Assembly (NCBI GenBank): GCA_028277395.1
Contig: JANQGJ010000004.1
Location: forward strand, 1 to 60,890
Direction: 5' to 3'
DNA length: 60,890 nucleotides
DNA from: Bacteroidales bacterium
GTDB lineage: Bacteria; Bacteroidota; Bacteroidia; Bacteroidales; F082
Part shown: piece after piece, positions 27,165 to 34,903 of the stretch
Numbering within the stretch: position 1 is the stretch's first letter
Layout of the letters: each line of letters starts with the position of its first letter
Notes under the pieces: model-generated
The model's database searches: none
Told to the model about the DNA's origin: nothing
What the model saw: the letters and a program-made list of their open reading frames with translations, nothing else
Program-made: the position numbers and the translations under genes

Positions 27165-27668
27165 TTATTCAAGCATGATTAATGGTTGGTCTCCTTCAAT
27201 ATTATCACCCTCTTTAACCAACACTTTTTTTATTAACCTGTCTTTTACAACTTTGTATTCACTTTCCATTTTCATGGCTGATACAACTATTACAGTTTCT
27301 CCTCCTACTACTCTGTCTCCTTCTTTAACAAGTACTTTCACAACTTTTCCGGGCATTGGAGTTGAAATAAATGCGTGATCATCATCCTCAGATGACTTTC
27401 TGCTGTTTTTATACCTTGCTTCGGCATCAATAATATCTATATCAAACGAGTTATACAAAGTTGTCGCATGATATGTTTTATTATCTCTGGTTATTAACTC
27501 GATATTATATGAGATTCCATCATATAATAATGAATATATACCTTTCTCAACTTCAACAATATCAACTTTATAGACCCTGTCATCAACAGCAATCTCCATT
27601 ATATTGCCAACTTCGTTTATTATTTTTATCTCCGATTGTTTATCGTTAATTTTAACTTCGTATCCCAT
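27165..27668 (-). CDS. Biotin carboxyl carrier protein
   Basis: The C-terminal 80 residues are a biotinyl domain, FISTPMPGKVVKVLVKEGDRV, followed by the biotin site AMKM at residues 131-134 with Lys133 as the modified residue. The N-terminal 90 residues are beta-rich (EVKINDKQSEIKIINEVGN, VYKVDIVEVEKGIYSLLYDG) and probably dock on the partner subunits, as in acyl-CoA carboxylases. It lies between the biotin carboxylase (18 bases) and the carboxyltransferase gene (136 bases). Confidence 0.93.
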   Translation of the reverse strand: MGYEVKINDKQSEIKIINEVGNIMEIAVDDRVYKVDIVEVEKGIYSLLYDGISYNIELITRDNKTYHATTLYNSFDIDIIDAEARYKNSRKSSEDDDHAFISTPMPGKVVKVLVKEGDRVVGGETVIVVSAMKMESEYKVVKDRLIKKVLVKEGDNIEGDQPLIMLE

Positions 27669-27686
27669 AACTTGCTTTTAAACTGA

Positions 27687-29195
27687 TTATAAACGTGTAA
27701 CATTTCTTTTTCTACCAAATGCTTTCCAGTTTCCAACATTAGGTTTACATAAACGCTGTTCTTTAAATCTCTCCAGATTTTTTCTGTAATCTACAAACGC
27801 AGCTATGGTAGCCATATCCTGTACACGTTGTGGAGATTCTCCTGAAGGTACCAGATATTCTTCATTATCCTGAATAAAATGTGTATTATACTTACCTTCA
27901 ACAAAATCAGGAACATCCAGTATGCGATTTAGAAACGGGATTGTTGTTTTAATTCCTGTTATTTTATAGGCATATAAAGCTCTTTTCAATCGATCAATAG
28001 CTTCTTTCCTGGTTAACGCCCATACGATTAGTTTTGATATCATCGGATCATAATATATGGGGATCTCGTAGCCTGGATATACATACCCGTCATGCCGAAC
28101 TCCCAAACCCAATGGTTCAGTCATATGTTCAATCTTACCCGGATTTGGCATGAAATTATTATCAGGATCTTCAGCATAAATTCTTACCTCAATGGCATGA
28201 CCTTTTTGCTTTAAATCTTCCTGTTTAAAATCAAGTGGCAGGTTATTAGCAATATTTATTTGTGTTTTTACAAGATCAACACCAACTACCCTTTCGGTAA
28301 TCGGATGTTCAACCTGTAACCTTGTATTCATTTCAAGAAAATAATAATTCAGGTTATCATCAACAATGAATTCTATGGTTCCTGCACCAGAGTAATTTAC
28401 TGCTTTGGCTGCAGCTACAGCATGTTTACCCATCTCTTCCCTAACCTTCTCTGTCATAATCGGGGATGGTGTTTCTTCAACCACTTTTTGATGCCTTCTT
28501 TGCACAGAGCATTCTCTTTCAAACAGGTGTACACAGTTTCCATGATTATCGGCAACTATCTGAAACTCTATATGATGCGGAGACTCAATGTATTTCTCAA
28601 TATAAACAGCATCGTTAGAGAAAGCAGCCATAGCTTCGGATTTTGCTGATGTTACAGCCGAAACAATATCTTCCTCTTTCATAACCAGACGCATACCTTT
28701 TCCTCCTCCTCCGGCGCTTGCTTTAATCATTACAGGTAATCCGATTCCCTTAATAACCTCAACGGCTTCTTTCAGGTCTGTAATGGGCTCTGTTGTTCCC
28801 GGAACAACCGGTACATTAGCACTTTGCATTTTCTTTCTTGCGGTGATTTTATCACCCATAGTGTCAATAGCATATGATGAAGGTCCGATAAATATTAACC
28901 CTTCCTTTTTACATCGGTCGGAGAATTCTGCATTTTCAGACAGAAAACCATACCCTGGATGAATGGCTGTTGCGCCACTCCTTTTGGCAGCCTCAATTAT
29001 ATTGTCAATTACCAGGTAACTTTCATTGGATGGAGCCGCCCCAATATTATAAGCTTCATCAGCGTAACGTACATGCATTGAAGTTCTGTCAGCATCGGAA
29101 AATACTGCTACAGATTCAATACCCATTTCCCTGCAACTCCTCATAACCCTTATGGCAATCTCTCCTCTATTGGCAACAAGTATTTTTTTGATCAT
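27687..29195 (-). CDS. accC: Biotin carboxylase subunit of acyl-CoA carboxylase
   Basis: Biotin carboxylase uses ATP and bicarbonate to carboxylate biotin on the carrier protein. The start at 29195 gives MIKKILVANRGEIAIRVMRSC, the normal N-terminus; the open frame runs 34 codons further but crosses a promoter. Visible landmarks are IHPGYGFLSENAEF, the ATP-grasp loop KASAGGGGKGMRLV, RECSVQRRHQKVVEE-type segment (ERECSVQRRHQKVVEETPSP) and the catalytic EMNTRLQVEHPITE. The length of 502 residues is normal. It is the first gene of the three-gene carboxylase operon. The symbol denotes the subunit type; the acyl substrate is not certain. Confidence 0.94.
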   Translation of the reverse strand: MIKKILVANRGEIAIRVMRSCREMGIESVAVFSDADRTSMHVRYADEAYNIGAAPSNESYLVIDNIIEAAKRSGATAIHPGYGFLSENAEFSDRCKKEGLIFIGPSSYAIDTMGDKITARKKMQSANVPVVPGTTEPITDLKEAVEVIKGIGLPVMIKASAGGGGKGMRLVMKEEDIVSAVTSAKSEAMAAFSNDAVYIEKYIESPHHIEFQIVADNHGNCVHLFERECSVQRRHQKVVEETPSPIMTEKVREEMGKHAVAAAKAVNYSGAGTIEFIVDDNLNYYFLEMNTRLQVEHPITERVVGVDLVKTQINIANNLPLDFKQEDLKQKGHAIEVRIYAEDPDNNFMPNPGKIEHMTEPLGLGVRHDGYVYPGYEIPIYYDPMISKLIVWALTRKEAIDRLKRALYAYKITGIKTTIPFLNRILDVPDFVEGKYNTHFIQDNEEYLVPSGESPQRVQDMATIAAFVDYRKNLERFKEQRLCKPNVGNWKAFGRKRNVTRL

Positions 29196-29260
29196 AAAAT
29201 ATTCTTTAAAACACGGTGTTTGAGACAGTTTATTTATACACCCCTGTGTTGTTGAACGCG

Positions 29261-29268
29261 TAAAGATA
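29261..29268 (-). promoter_or_regulatory. Candidate -7 element (TATCTTTA) of the carboxylase operon
   Basis: TA-TC-TTTA on the minus strand is one base off TAnnTTTG and lies 66 bases upstream of the biotin carboxylase ATG. It supports the 29195 start. Confidence 0.35.
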
Positions 29269-29321
29269 TAAAAATATAAAAATATGACTACTTGCATATG
29301 TTAATTACTAATCAAAAATCA

Positions 29322-29329
29322 TATCTTTG
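29322..29329 (+). promoter_or_regulatory. Candidate -7 element (TATCTTTG) of the hybrid kinase
   Basis: TA-TC-TTTG ends 22 bases before the ATG at 29352. It excludes the upstream TTG at 29292 as a translation start. Confidence 0.5.
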
Positions 29330-29351
29330 GGTATTATTCTTACAAGCAATT

Positions 29352-31244
29352 ATGAAACTTAAATTAGCAGTAGCATCTGTCCTGTTATTTTCCTTTTCTT
29401 TTTTGATAAAAGGTCAAATTGAAGATTCAGATGGTTTATCAAATATAAAAACTGCTTTGATCATAGACAGTCTTGAAAACTTAATACCAACTTTACCAAA
29501 TAATGAAGTATTAGATATAAAATTCGAACTGGCAATTTTATACCGTGGTATTAATCCTGATCAATCTGTTAATTACAGTAATGAATATATTACAGAAACG
29601 GACACAAATGGTTCAGCAATAAAAAGAAGTAAGATATTTGGTTTGTTGGCCGAAATTTATGAATCAAGAATGCAATCCGACTCTGCATTATATTATTACA
29701 ACGCACAGGAAAAATTGTTAGTAAATTCTCTTTCAGAAAGGAAAGAAAACCTCAGAAATAGTTATTTCGGTTCAGATAATGATAAAGATGGATTATTCGA
29801 AGGCTGGATACCAAATGCTGAATACTACATTATTGGACTGCTTCTGCTTGTGAGTGTTGTATTAGTAATTATATTATCCATCTCAAAAAGAAACTTTTTG
29901 AAAATTGAATCTGTAAAAAATCAGGAACTTGAAGTTGCCAACACCAGGTTTAAAGAGTTTAATGAAAAACTGGAACAGGCTGTCGAAAAAAACACAAAAG
30001 AAAGGTCAAAAGAATTAGAAAAAACAAACAACACTATAATTGAATTAAGAAAATCATTAAAAAAAGCAGAAGAATCCAATTATCTGAAAAACGCATTTCT
30101 TGGTACAATGAGTCATCAGATAAGGACTCCGCTTAGCGGAATTATGGGCTTTTCTGATATGCTTGAAACTGAGCTTGCTTTACGCGGAAATGAAGAATTA
30201 TATGAATTTGCGAAAAATATTCAGGAAGCAGGAGAAAAATTAATGAGTCTTATCACTAATATAATTGACATTTCCAGCATTGAAGCAAATATTTTAGAGC
30301 TAAATATCAGCCCCTGTGATATTAATGGGATAATTAAAAATATTGAAAAGAATTATGAACTAAAAGCTAAAGAGAAGAATCTTATTTTCAAGACCAAATT
30401 TGAAACAGGTTTACCAACAGTAGAAGCAGATGATGAAAACCTGACCAAAGTACTTAAAATCATAATTGACAATGCAATTCAATTTACTGATAAGGGATTT
30501 GTAACAATTTCAACATCCTGGGATCAACAAAAAGGAATAGCTAATATTGAAATAAAAGACAAAGGTGTTGGAATTGATGATGAAACCATGAAGATGTTAC
30601 TCGATTCATTTGATTATTCCAAACATGGAAGTTCATTAACATATAAGGGGCATGGGCTTGGATTAATTCTGGCTCACAGGTTAATTACACTTATGAATGG
30701 AAACCTGGAATTAGCCTCTAAACTAAATGATGGCACATCCGTTAAAATATCTCTACAATGTACACCAAAACCTGGTGTTGCTGAGTCAACCCATAAAAAA
30801 ACCAAACCCAGAGCATCAATTGTAAATGCGCCTGAGTATGGAAGAATTAAGATCTTCATTGTTGAGGATGACAGGATGAATCGACTGGTACTAGAAAAAA
30901 TGCTAAAGAATACAGGTGATGTTGTTACTACTCCTGATGGAAATAGCGCCTTGAAATATCTTAAAAGCAAAGCAGTTTCTAAAGATCCTTTTGATGTAAT
31001 GCTGCTTGACATCAACCTTCCGTCACCATGGGATGGAATATCTTTAATGAAAGAGATAAGGAAACAATTTCCTGATACAAAAAACACCCCTTTCATAGCA
31101 CAAACTGCATACGCAATGGCGGGTGATAAAGATCATTATCTTGATGCCGGATTTAATGATTACATCTCAAAACCAATTAATAAAACTGAGTTGTTAACCA
31201 TGATACAAAAACAACTGGAAATATTCAAAAAAACAACTAAATAA
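29352..31244 (+). CDS. Hybrid sensor histidine kinase with receiver domain
   Basis: The start at 29352 gives a signal peptide (MKLKLAVASVLLFSFSFLIK, then GQ) and 630 residues. A short periplasmic part (residues 23-155, with one or two TPR-like helices near LAEIYESRMQSDSALYYYNA) precedes one membrane helix (about 160-177) and a coiled coil. The kinase core has H-box TMSHQIRTPL (His255), N-box IIIDNAIQFTDKG, DKGVGIDD and GHGLGLILAHRLI. The C-terminal receiver (KIFIVEDDRMNRLVLEKML) carries its phosphoacceptor at Asp553 (MLLDINLP) and the conserved Lys (YISKPINKTELL). It is monocistronic and has no DNA-binding output of its own. Confidence 0.92.
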   Translation: MKLKLAVASVLLFSFSFLIKGQIEDSDGLSNIKTALIIDSLENLIPTLPNNEVLDIKFELAILYRGINPDQSVNYSNEYITETDTNGSAIKRSKIFGLLAEIYESRMQSDSALYYYNAQEKLLVNSLSERKENLRNSYFGSDNDKDGLFEGWIPNAEYYIIGLLLLVSVVLVIILSISKRNFLKIESVKNQELEVANTRFKEFNEKLEQAVEKNTKERSKELEKTNNTIIELRKSLKKAEESNYLKNAFLGTMSHQIRTPLSGIMGFSDMLETELALRGNEELYEFAKNIQEAGEKLMSLITNIIDISSIEANILELNISPCDINGIIKNIEKNYELKAKEKNLIFKTKFETGLPTVEADDENLTKVLKIIIDNAIQFTDKGFVTISTSWDQQKGIANIEIKDKGVGIDDETMKMLLDSFDYSKHGSSLTYKGHGLGLILAHRLITLMNGNLELASKLNDGTSVKISLQCTPKPGVAESTHKKTKPRASIVNAPEYGRIKIFIVEDDRMNRLVLEKMLKNTGDVVTTPDGNSALKYLKSKAVSKDPFDVMLLDINLPSPWDGISLMKEIRKQFPDTKNTPFIAQTAYAMAGDKDHYLDAGFNDYISKPINKTELLTMIQKQLEIFKKTTK

Positions 31245-31354
31245 ACCTAAGAAAACGATTGCATTATTTTCCAAAAGAAATGAACTCAGTAAATCAATCA
31301 GCTATTATATGTACTAATAATATGGATTAGTTTATCCTCAAAAGAAAATAAATA

Positions 31355-31362
31355 TAATTTTG
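31355..31362 (+). promoter_or_regulatory. Candidate -7 element (TAATTTTG) of the aldolase gene
   Basis: TA-AT-TTTG lies 40 bases upstream of the ATG at 31403. A TTTA box 20 bases before it may serve as the -33 element. Confidence 0.45.
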
Positions 31363-31402
31363 TACATTACTCATAGTAACTAAATATATAATATAAAAAA
31401 AG

Positions 31403-32482
31403 ATGATATTAAAAATCTCAGATAAAGTTAAACCAGGTGTTGTATTTGGCGAAGATATGAACACTATTTTTGAAATAGCAAAACAAAACAACTTTGCATT
31501 ACCTGCTGTTAATGTTGTTGGAACTGATTCATCAAACGCCGTAATGGAAGCCGCAAAAGCCGTTAACTCACCTGTTATTGTTCAGTTTTCCAACGGAGGA
31601 GGTTCGTTTTATGCCGGAAAAGGACTTTCAAATGAGAATGAACAGGCTGCAGTTGCAGGTTCTGTATCGGGAGCATTGCATGTACATAAACTTGCAGAAC
31701 TATATGGAATACCTGTGATTCTTCATACAGATCATGCTGCGAAAAAGCTATTACCATGGATAGATGGTTTGTTGGATGCAGGAGAGAAACATTTCAAAGA
31801 AACCGGGAAACCATTATTCAGTTCCCATATGCTCGATCTCTCGGAAGAACCTCTTGAAGAAAATCTTGAAATATGTAGTACCTACCTCAAACGAATGAAT
31901 AAAATGGGTATGACCCTGGAAATAGAGTTGGGAATCACAGGTGGAGAAGAGGATGGAGTGGATAATACGAATATTGATAGTTCAAAATTATATACTCAGC
32001 CTGAAGAAGTGGCCAGGGCCTATGAGGTGCTTTCTAAAATTAGCAGTAATTTCACTATCGCTGCAGCATTTGGAAATGTACATGGTGTTTACAAACCAGG
32101 TAATGTAAAGCTTGAGCCTGTTATACTTAAGAACTCGCAGGCTTTTATCAGCGATAAATATAATCTCGGATACAATCCTGTTAACTTCGTATTCCATGGA
32201 GGTTCGGGTTCAGAACCGGCCAAAATCAGAGAGGCTATTTCCTATGGAGTTATCAAGATGAATATTGATACTGATACTCAGTGGGCAACCTGGGATGGTG
32301 TAAGAGAATATGAAAGCAAATTTCACGATTATCTTCAGGGACAGATTGGAAACCCTGATGGAGAAGATGTGCCAAATAAGAAGTACTATGACCCACGCAA
32401 ATGGTTAAGAGCAGGTGAGCAATCAATGGTTGAGAGATTGAAAAGAGCTTTTGAAGAATTAAATTGTATTGACAGATTCTAA
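31403..32482 (+). CDS. fba: Class II fructose-bisphosphate aldolase
   Basis: This zinc enzyme splits fructose 1,6-bisphosphate into dihydroxyacetone phosphate and glyceraldehyde 3-phosphate. At 359 residues it is of the class IIA (FbaA) size. The motif HTDHAAKKLLPW at residues 108-119 holds catalytic Asp110 and zinc ligand His111. EIELGITGGEEDGVDN, AAFGNVHGVYKPGNVKL, and the phosphate-binding FVFHGGSGSEPAKI and VIKMNIDTDTQWATW are also present. It has its own promoter and a strong terminator. Confidence 0.97.
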   Translation: MILKISDKVKPGVVFGEDMNTIFEIAKQNNFALPAVNVVGTDSSNAVMEAAKAVNSPVIVQFSNGGGSFYAGKGLSNENEQAAVAGSVSGALHVHKLAELYGIPVILHTDHAAKKLLPWIDGLLDAGEKHFKETGKPLFSSHMLDLSEEPLEENLEICSTYLKRMNKMGMTLEIELGITGGEEDGVDNTNIDSSKLYTQPEEVARAYEVLSKISSNFTIAAAFGNVHGVYKPGNVKLEPVILKNSQAFISDKYNLGYNPVNFVFHGGSGSEPAKIREAISYGVIKMNIDTDTQWATWDGVREYESKFHDYLQGQIGNPDGEDVPNKKYYDPRKWLRAGEQSMVERLKRAFEELNCIDRF

Positions 32483-32489
32483 AACATAT

Positions 32490-32540
32490 GTTACAGATTT
32501 GTCGTAGTTATGATTCAGGCAAATCTGTAACTCTTTTTTA
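32490..32540 (+). terminator. Intrinsic terminator of the aldolase gene
   Basis: A perfect 12-bp inverted repeat GTTACAGATTTG / CAAATCTGTAAC (32490-32501 and 32520-32531) with an 18-base loop is followed by TCTTTTTTA, starting 8 bases after the stop codon. Confidence 0.75.
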
Positions 32541-32551
32541 TTATTATTGTT

Positions 32552-32953
32552 ATGATGAACTACCCACCAAAAATTTTACTGGCCTTTGGAGAAACATTCA
32601 CCGATGAGGGTGAGCAGTTTTATGAGTGGTTAATGGAAAACGGATATCCTGAATTAGCAGCCTTAAGCAGCGGGATACGAGGTAGTAATGAAGCAATCGA
32701 ATGGTTATTAAAGAATAAATATCCTCAATATGCTGCATTTGACGGAGCAATAGATAACAAACAACAGGCTTACGACTGGCTCAGAAAATATGAGTTTGAT
32801 TTTCTTGTTGTTCTGGCTGACGCAGTTAATGAAAAACCTGAAGCAATAGCATGGTTCAATGATAATAATCTTGAGATCTTCACCGTGCTGGCAGCCAAGA
32901 TCAATAGTTTCAGAAATAACCAGACTTTTGATTATCATAAACTGCACTTTTAA
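32552..32953 (+). CDS. Short alpha-solenoid-like protein with four 25-residue repeats
   Basis: I do not recognise a named family. The 133-residue product consists of a 24-residue cap and four near-exact 25-residue units starting at residues 25, 50, 75 and 100: EWLMENGYPELAALSSGI, EWLLKNKYPQYAAFDGAI, DWLRKYEFDFLVVLADAV and AWFNDNNLEIFTVLAAKI, each followed by a short EAI/QAY linker. Trp at position 2 and a small/hydrophobic block at positions 12-18 recur in all units. This suggests two-helix repeats stacked into a small solenoid, a protein-binding scaffold. No signal peptide. It lies between the aldolase and a lipoprotein gene. Confidence 0.75.
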   Translation: MMNYPPKILLAFGETFTDEGEQFYEWLMENGYPELAALSSGIRGSNEAIEWLLKNKYPQYAAFDGAIDNKQQAYDWLRKYEFDFLVVLADAVNEKPEAIAWFNDNNLEIFTVLAAKINSFRNNQTFDYHKLHF

Positions 32954-33015
32954 ATTATAACCTGTTATCTTAAATTTTTTGGTAGCATTTGGATTATCTT
33001 CGACCAAAATTAAAT

Positions 33016-33023
33016 TAGCTTTG
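33016..33023 (+). promoter_or_regulatory. Candidate -7 element (TAGCTTTG) of the Cys-rich lipoprotein gene
   Basis: TA-GC-TTTG ends 15 bases upstream of the ATG at 33039, which excludes the in-frame TTG at 32979. An upstream TTTG at 32988-32991 is somewhat far for a -33 box. Confidence 0.45.
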
Positions 33024-33038
33024 TCAAAAAAACAGATC

Positions 33039-33620
33039 ATGAAAAAACACCTGATTACAATCACCGGACTTTTTATTGCCACAATATTTATATTATCATC
33101 TTGTGAAAACTCTGTTGATAAGAAAGAACATCGTAAAGACGGAATAGTGGTTGGAGATTTATCTCAAGAGAAAAGTTCAGGCGCCAAAGTTACAATTTCT
33201 CTTGACCAGGCATCTGAAATGATGGATAAGTACAACAGACTTACTCAGGAATGGTTTAACTACACCTACACGCGTGCATGGATCGAAACTATCAAAATGA
33301 ATGATGGTAAAATCAATTACTATTTAGGTGTTGAAGCTACACTGGAGCCAAAAAACAATAGCAAAGCCTATAGTTGTTATACCATTTATACTGAACTTGA
33401 AAAAACAAAAGATGACCTGGTTCTGTATCCGGATGCATATCAGCAATCGTGCCGGGGCAAATGTTGTAACAGCTGTAAGCTGGTATTACAAAAAGACAAT
33501 ACGTTTACCTGCGAGTGTGAATCTCCCATTGAAGACTCTGATTGTAATGGAAAGTCAAGTTGCGGACATAGTGAGTCAAAACCTGTTAGTAAAGAGCAAG
33601 CTAAGAATGATATGATATAA
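33039..33620 (+). CDS. Cysteine-rich lipoprotein of unknown function
   Basis: The 193-residue product has a lipoprotein signal MKKHLITITGLFIATIFILS followed by SCEN, with Cys22 in the lipobox. A central aromatic, helical part (QASEMMDKYNRLTQEWFNYT) precedes a C-terminal region with nine Cys in about 70 residues, including QSCRGKCCNSCKLV, FTCECESP and SDCNGKSSCGHSESK. The Cys/His spacing could bind a metal or form a disulfide knot. I know of no family to assign. It is exported, probably to the periplasmic face of the envelope. It has its own promoter and shares a terminator with the convergent DHOD-like gene. Confidence 0.7.
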   Translation: MKKHLITITGLFIATIFILSSCENSVDKKEHRKDGIVVGDLSQEKSSGAKVTISLDQASEMMDKYNRLTQEWFNYTYTRAWIETIKMNDGKINYYLGVEATLEPKNNSKAYSCYTIYTELEKTKDDLVLYPDAYQQSCRGKCCNSCKLVLQKDNTFTCECESPIEDSDCNGKSSCGHSESKPVSKEQAKNDMI

Positions 33621-33621
33621 A

Positions 33622-33658
33622 AAAGCCGGAATCGAATTAAAATTCATGTTCCGGCTTT
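33622..33658. terminator. Bidirectional terminator between the lipoprotein and DHOD-like genes
   Basis: The inverted repeat AAAGCCGGAA / TTCCGGCTTT (33622-33631 and 33649-33658) with a smaller GAATT/AATTC stem inside lies 1 base after one stop codon and 30 bases from the other convergent gene. Confidence 0.7.
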
Positions 33659-33688
33659 ATTTATGATTTTATATTAAAGCTTTATCAG

Positions 33689-34696
33689 CTATATAGGATA
33701 ATCCTTGAATATTTCTGATGATTTTAACAGAATATCCACATACTGTGCTCTGCGATAAGCGTAAGGATCCCTGATGTTTTTCTTTGAAAGATTACCTCTG
33801 AAGTCTTCCAGTTTCTCATACTGTTTGTTAGCCATCCAAATTTCCATGTCTTCAAGCATTTTTGTGATTTGCTGTGGACCATGTTTATAAACAGTACTTA
33901 CAACCTGAACAACATTAGCTCCTGCCAGTATCATTTTAATAGCATCTTCTCCTGTAAATACTCCCCTGTTTGCACAGATATCAGCATCAAGGTTATCATA
34001 AAGCAATCCTACATACCTCAAAGGCAAACGGCTATCGTACTCTGAACTAAGGTTATAAGGGAAGCTCATTTTTTCCAGATTGATGTTAATATCAGGCTGG
34101 AACAATCTGTTGAAAAGCACAAATCCATCTACACCTTTTTTGTCCATTTCTTTAAAAGTATAAAGAGGATTTGTATAAAAAGGGCTAAGCTTAACACTAA
34201 CCGGTATCTTAACGGCTTCCTTAACTCTTTCAATGATATCAAGTTCTGAATTCAGAATTGAGCGGCCCTCCATTTCAAAATCTTTGGGGTTATTATAAAA
34301 ATTCAGTTCCAAAGCATCTGCTCCTGCCTTTTCAAGTTTTTTGGCGTATTCAATCCATGTATCATCATATATAGCATTTAAACTTGCAATCAAAGGAATG
34401 TTAATGGCTTTCTTAGCTTCTGCAAAACTTATAAGGAAATCTCCAGGGCCTGCGTCAAAACTATCGCTAAATCCTGAAGCCATTTCTGCATGACGTTCTT
34501 CTATTCCGGTCATTGTCTGATCCATTTCAAGATTTTCCAGATGAATCTGTTCCTCAAACAAAGATTTGTAAACAATCGCTGATGCTCCTGCATCTTCAAG
34601 CTTCTTTAGCGTATCGAGGTCTGTTACAAGATTGCTTGCGCCTATGATTATAGGGTTCTTTAGTTCTAATCCAAGGTATTTAGTTGACAGGTCCAT
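33689..34696 (-). CDS. Dihydroorotate dehydrogenase-like flavoprotein
   Basis: The 335-residue product begins MDLSTKYLGLELKNPIIIGA and has the FMN-binding TIM-barrel marks of class 1 dihydroorotate dehydrogenases and relatives (ADALELNFYNN, VKLSPFYTNP, GVDGFVLFNRLFQPDI, LPLRYVGLLYD, NRGVFTGEDAIKMILAGAN, VVQVVSTVYKHG). The catalytic NPSCPN-type loop of PyrD is replaced by LNFYNNPKD, so the reaction is probably different. It is divergent from nifJ, an arrangement I recall in other Bacteroidota, which hints at a role in redox metabolism rather than pyrimidine synthesis. Confidence 0.85.
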   Translation of the reverse strand: MDLSTKYLGLELKNPIIIGASNLVTDLDTLKKLEDAGASAIVYKSLFEEQIHLENLEMDQTMTGIEERHAEMASGFSDSFDAGPGDFLISFAEAKKAINIPLIASLNAIYDDTWIEYAKKLEKAGADALELNFYNNPKDFEMEGRSILNSELDIIERVKEAVKIPVSVKLSPFYTNPLYTFKEMDKKGVDGFVLFNRLFQPDININLEKMSFPYNLSSEYDSRLPLRYVGLLYDNLDADICANRGVFTGEDAIKMILAGANVVQVVSTVYKHGPQQITKMLEDMEIWMANKQYEKLEDFRGNLSKKNIRDPYAYRRAQYVDILLKSSEIFKDYPI

Positions 34697-34903
34697 ATTA
34701 ATAATTTTTGATAATATTTTTGTTTGCTGTAAAATTACAATATTTTCATTTCCATTTTAACTTCTCACAATCTAAATTGATTTTAAATTGTACATTTCCA
34801 TGTAACTAATTACTAAAAATAAGTGGATAAATATATTGAAATGAGTATTTTCGCGGAAATTCATAAAAAGAATATTTTTACTACTTTCTAATATATACGA
34901 ATC

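Noticed and set aside
25496..29195. Sodium-pumping methylmalonyl-CoA or oxaloacetate decarboxylase
   Set aside because: The operon includes a biotin carboxylase and no membrane beta/gamma/delta decarboxylase subunits, which fits an ATP-dependent acyl-CoA carboxylase instead.
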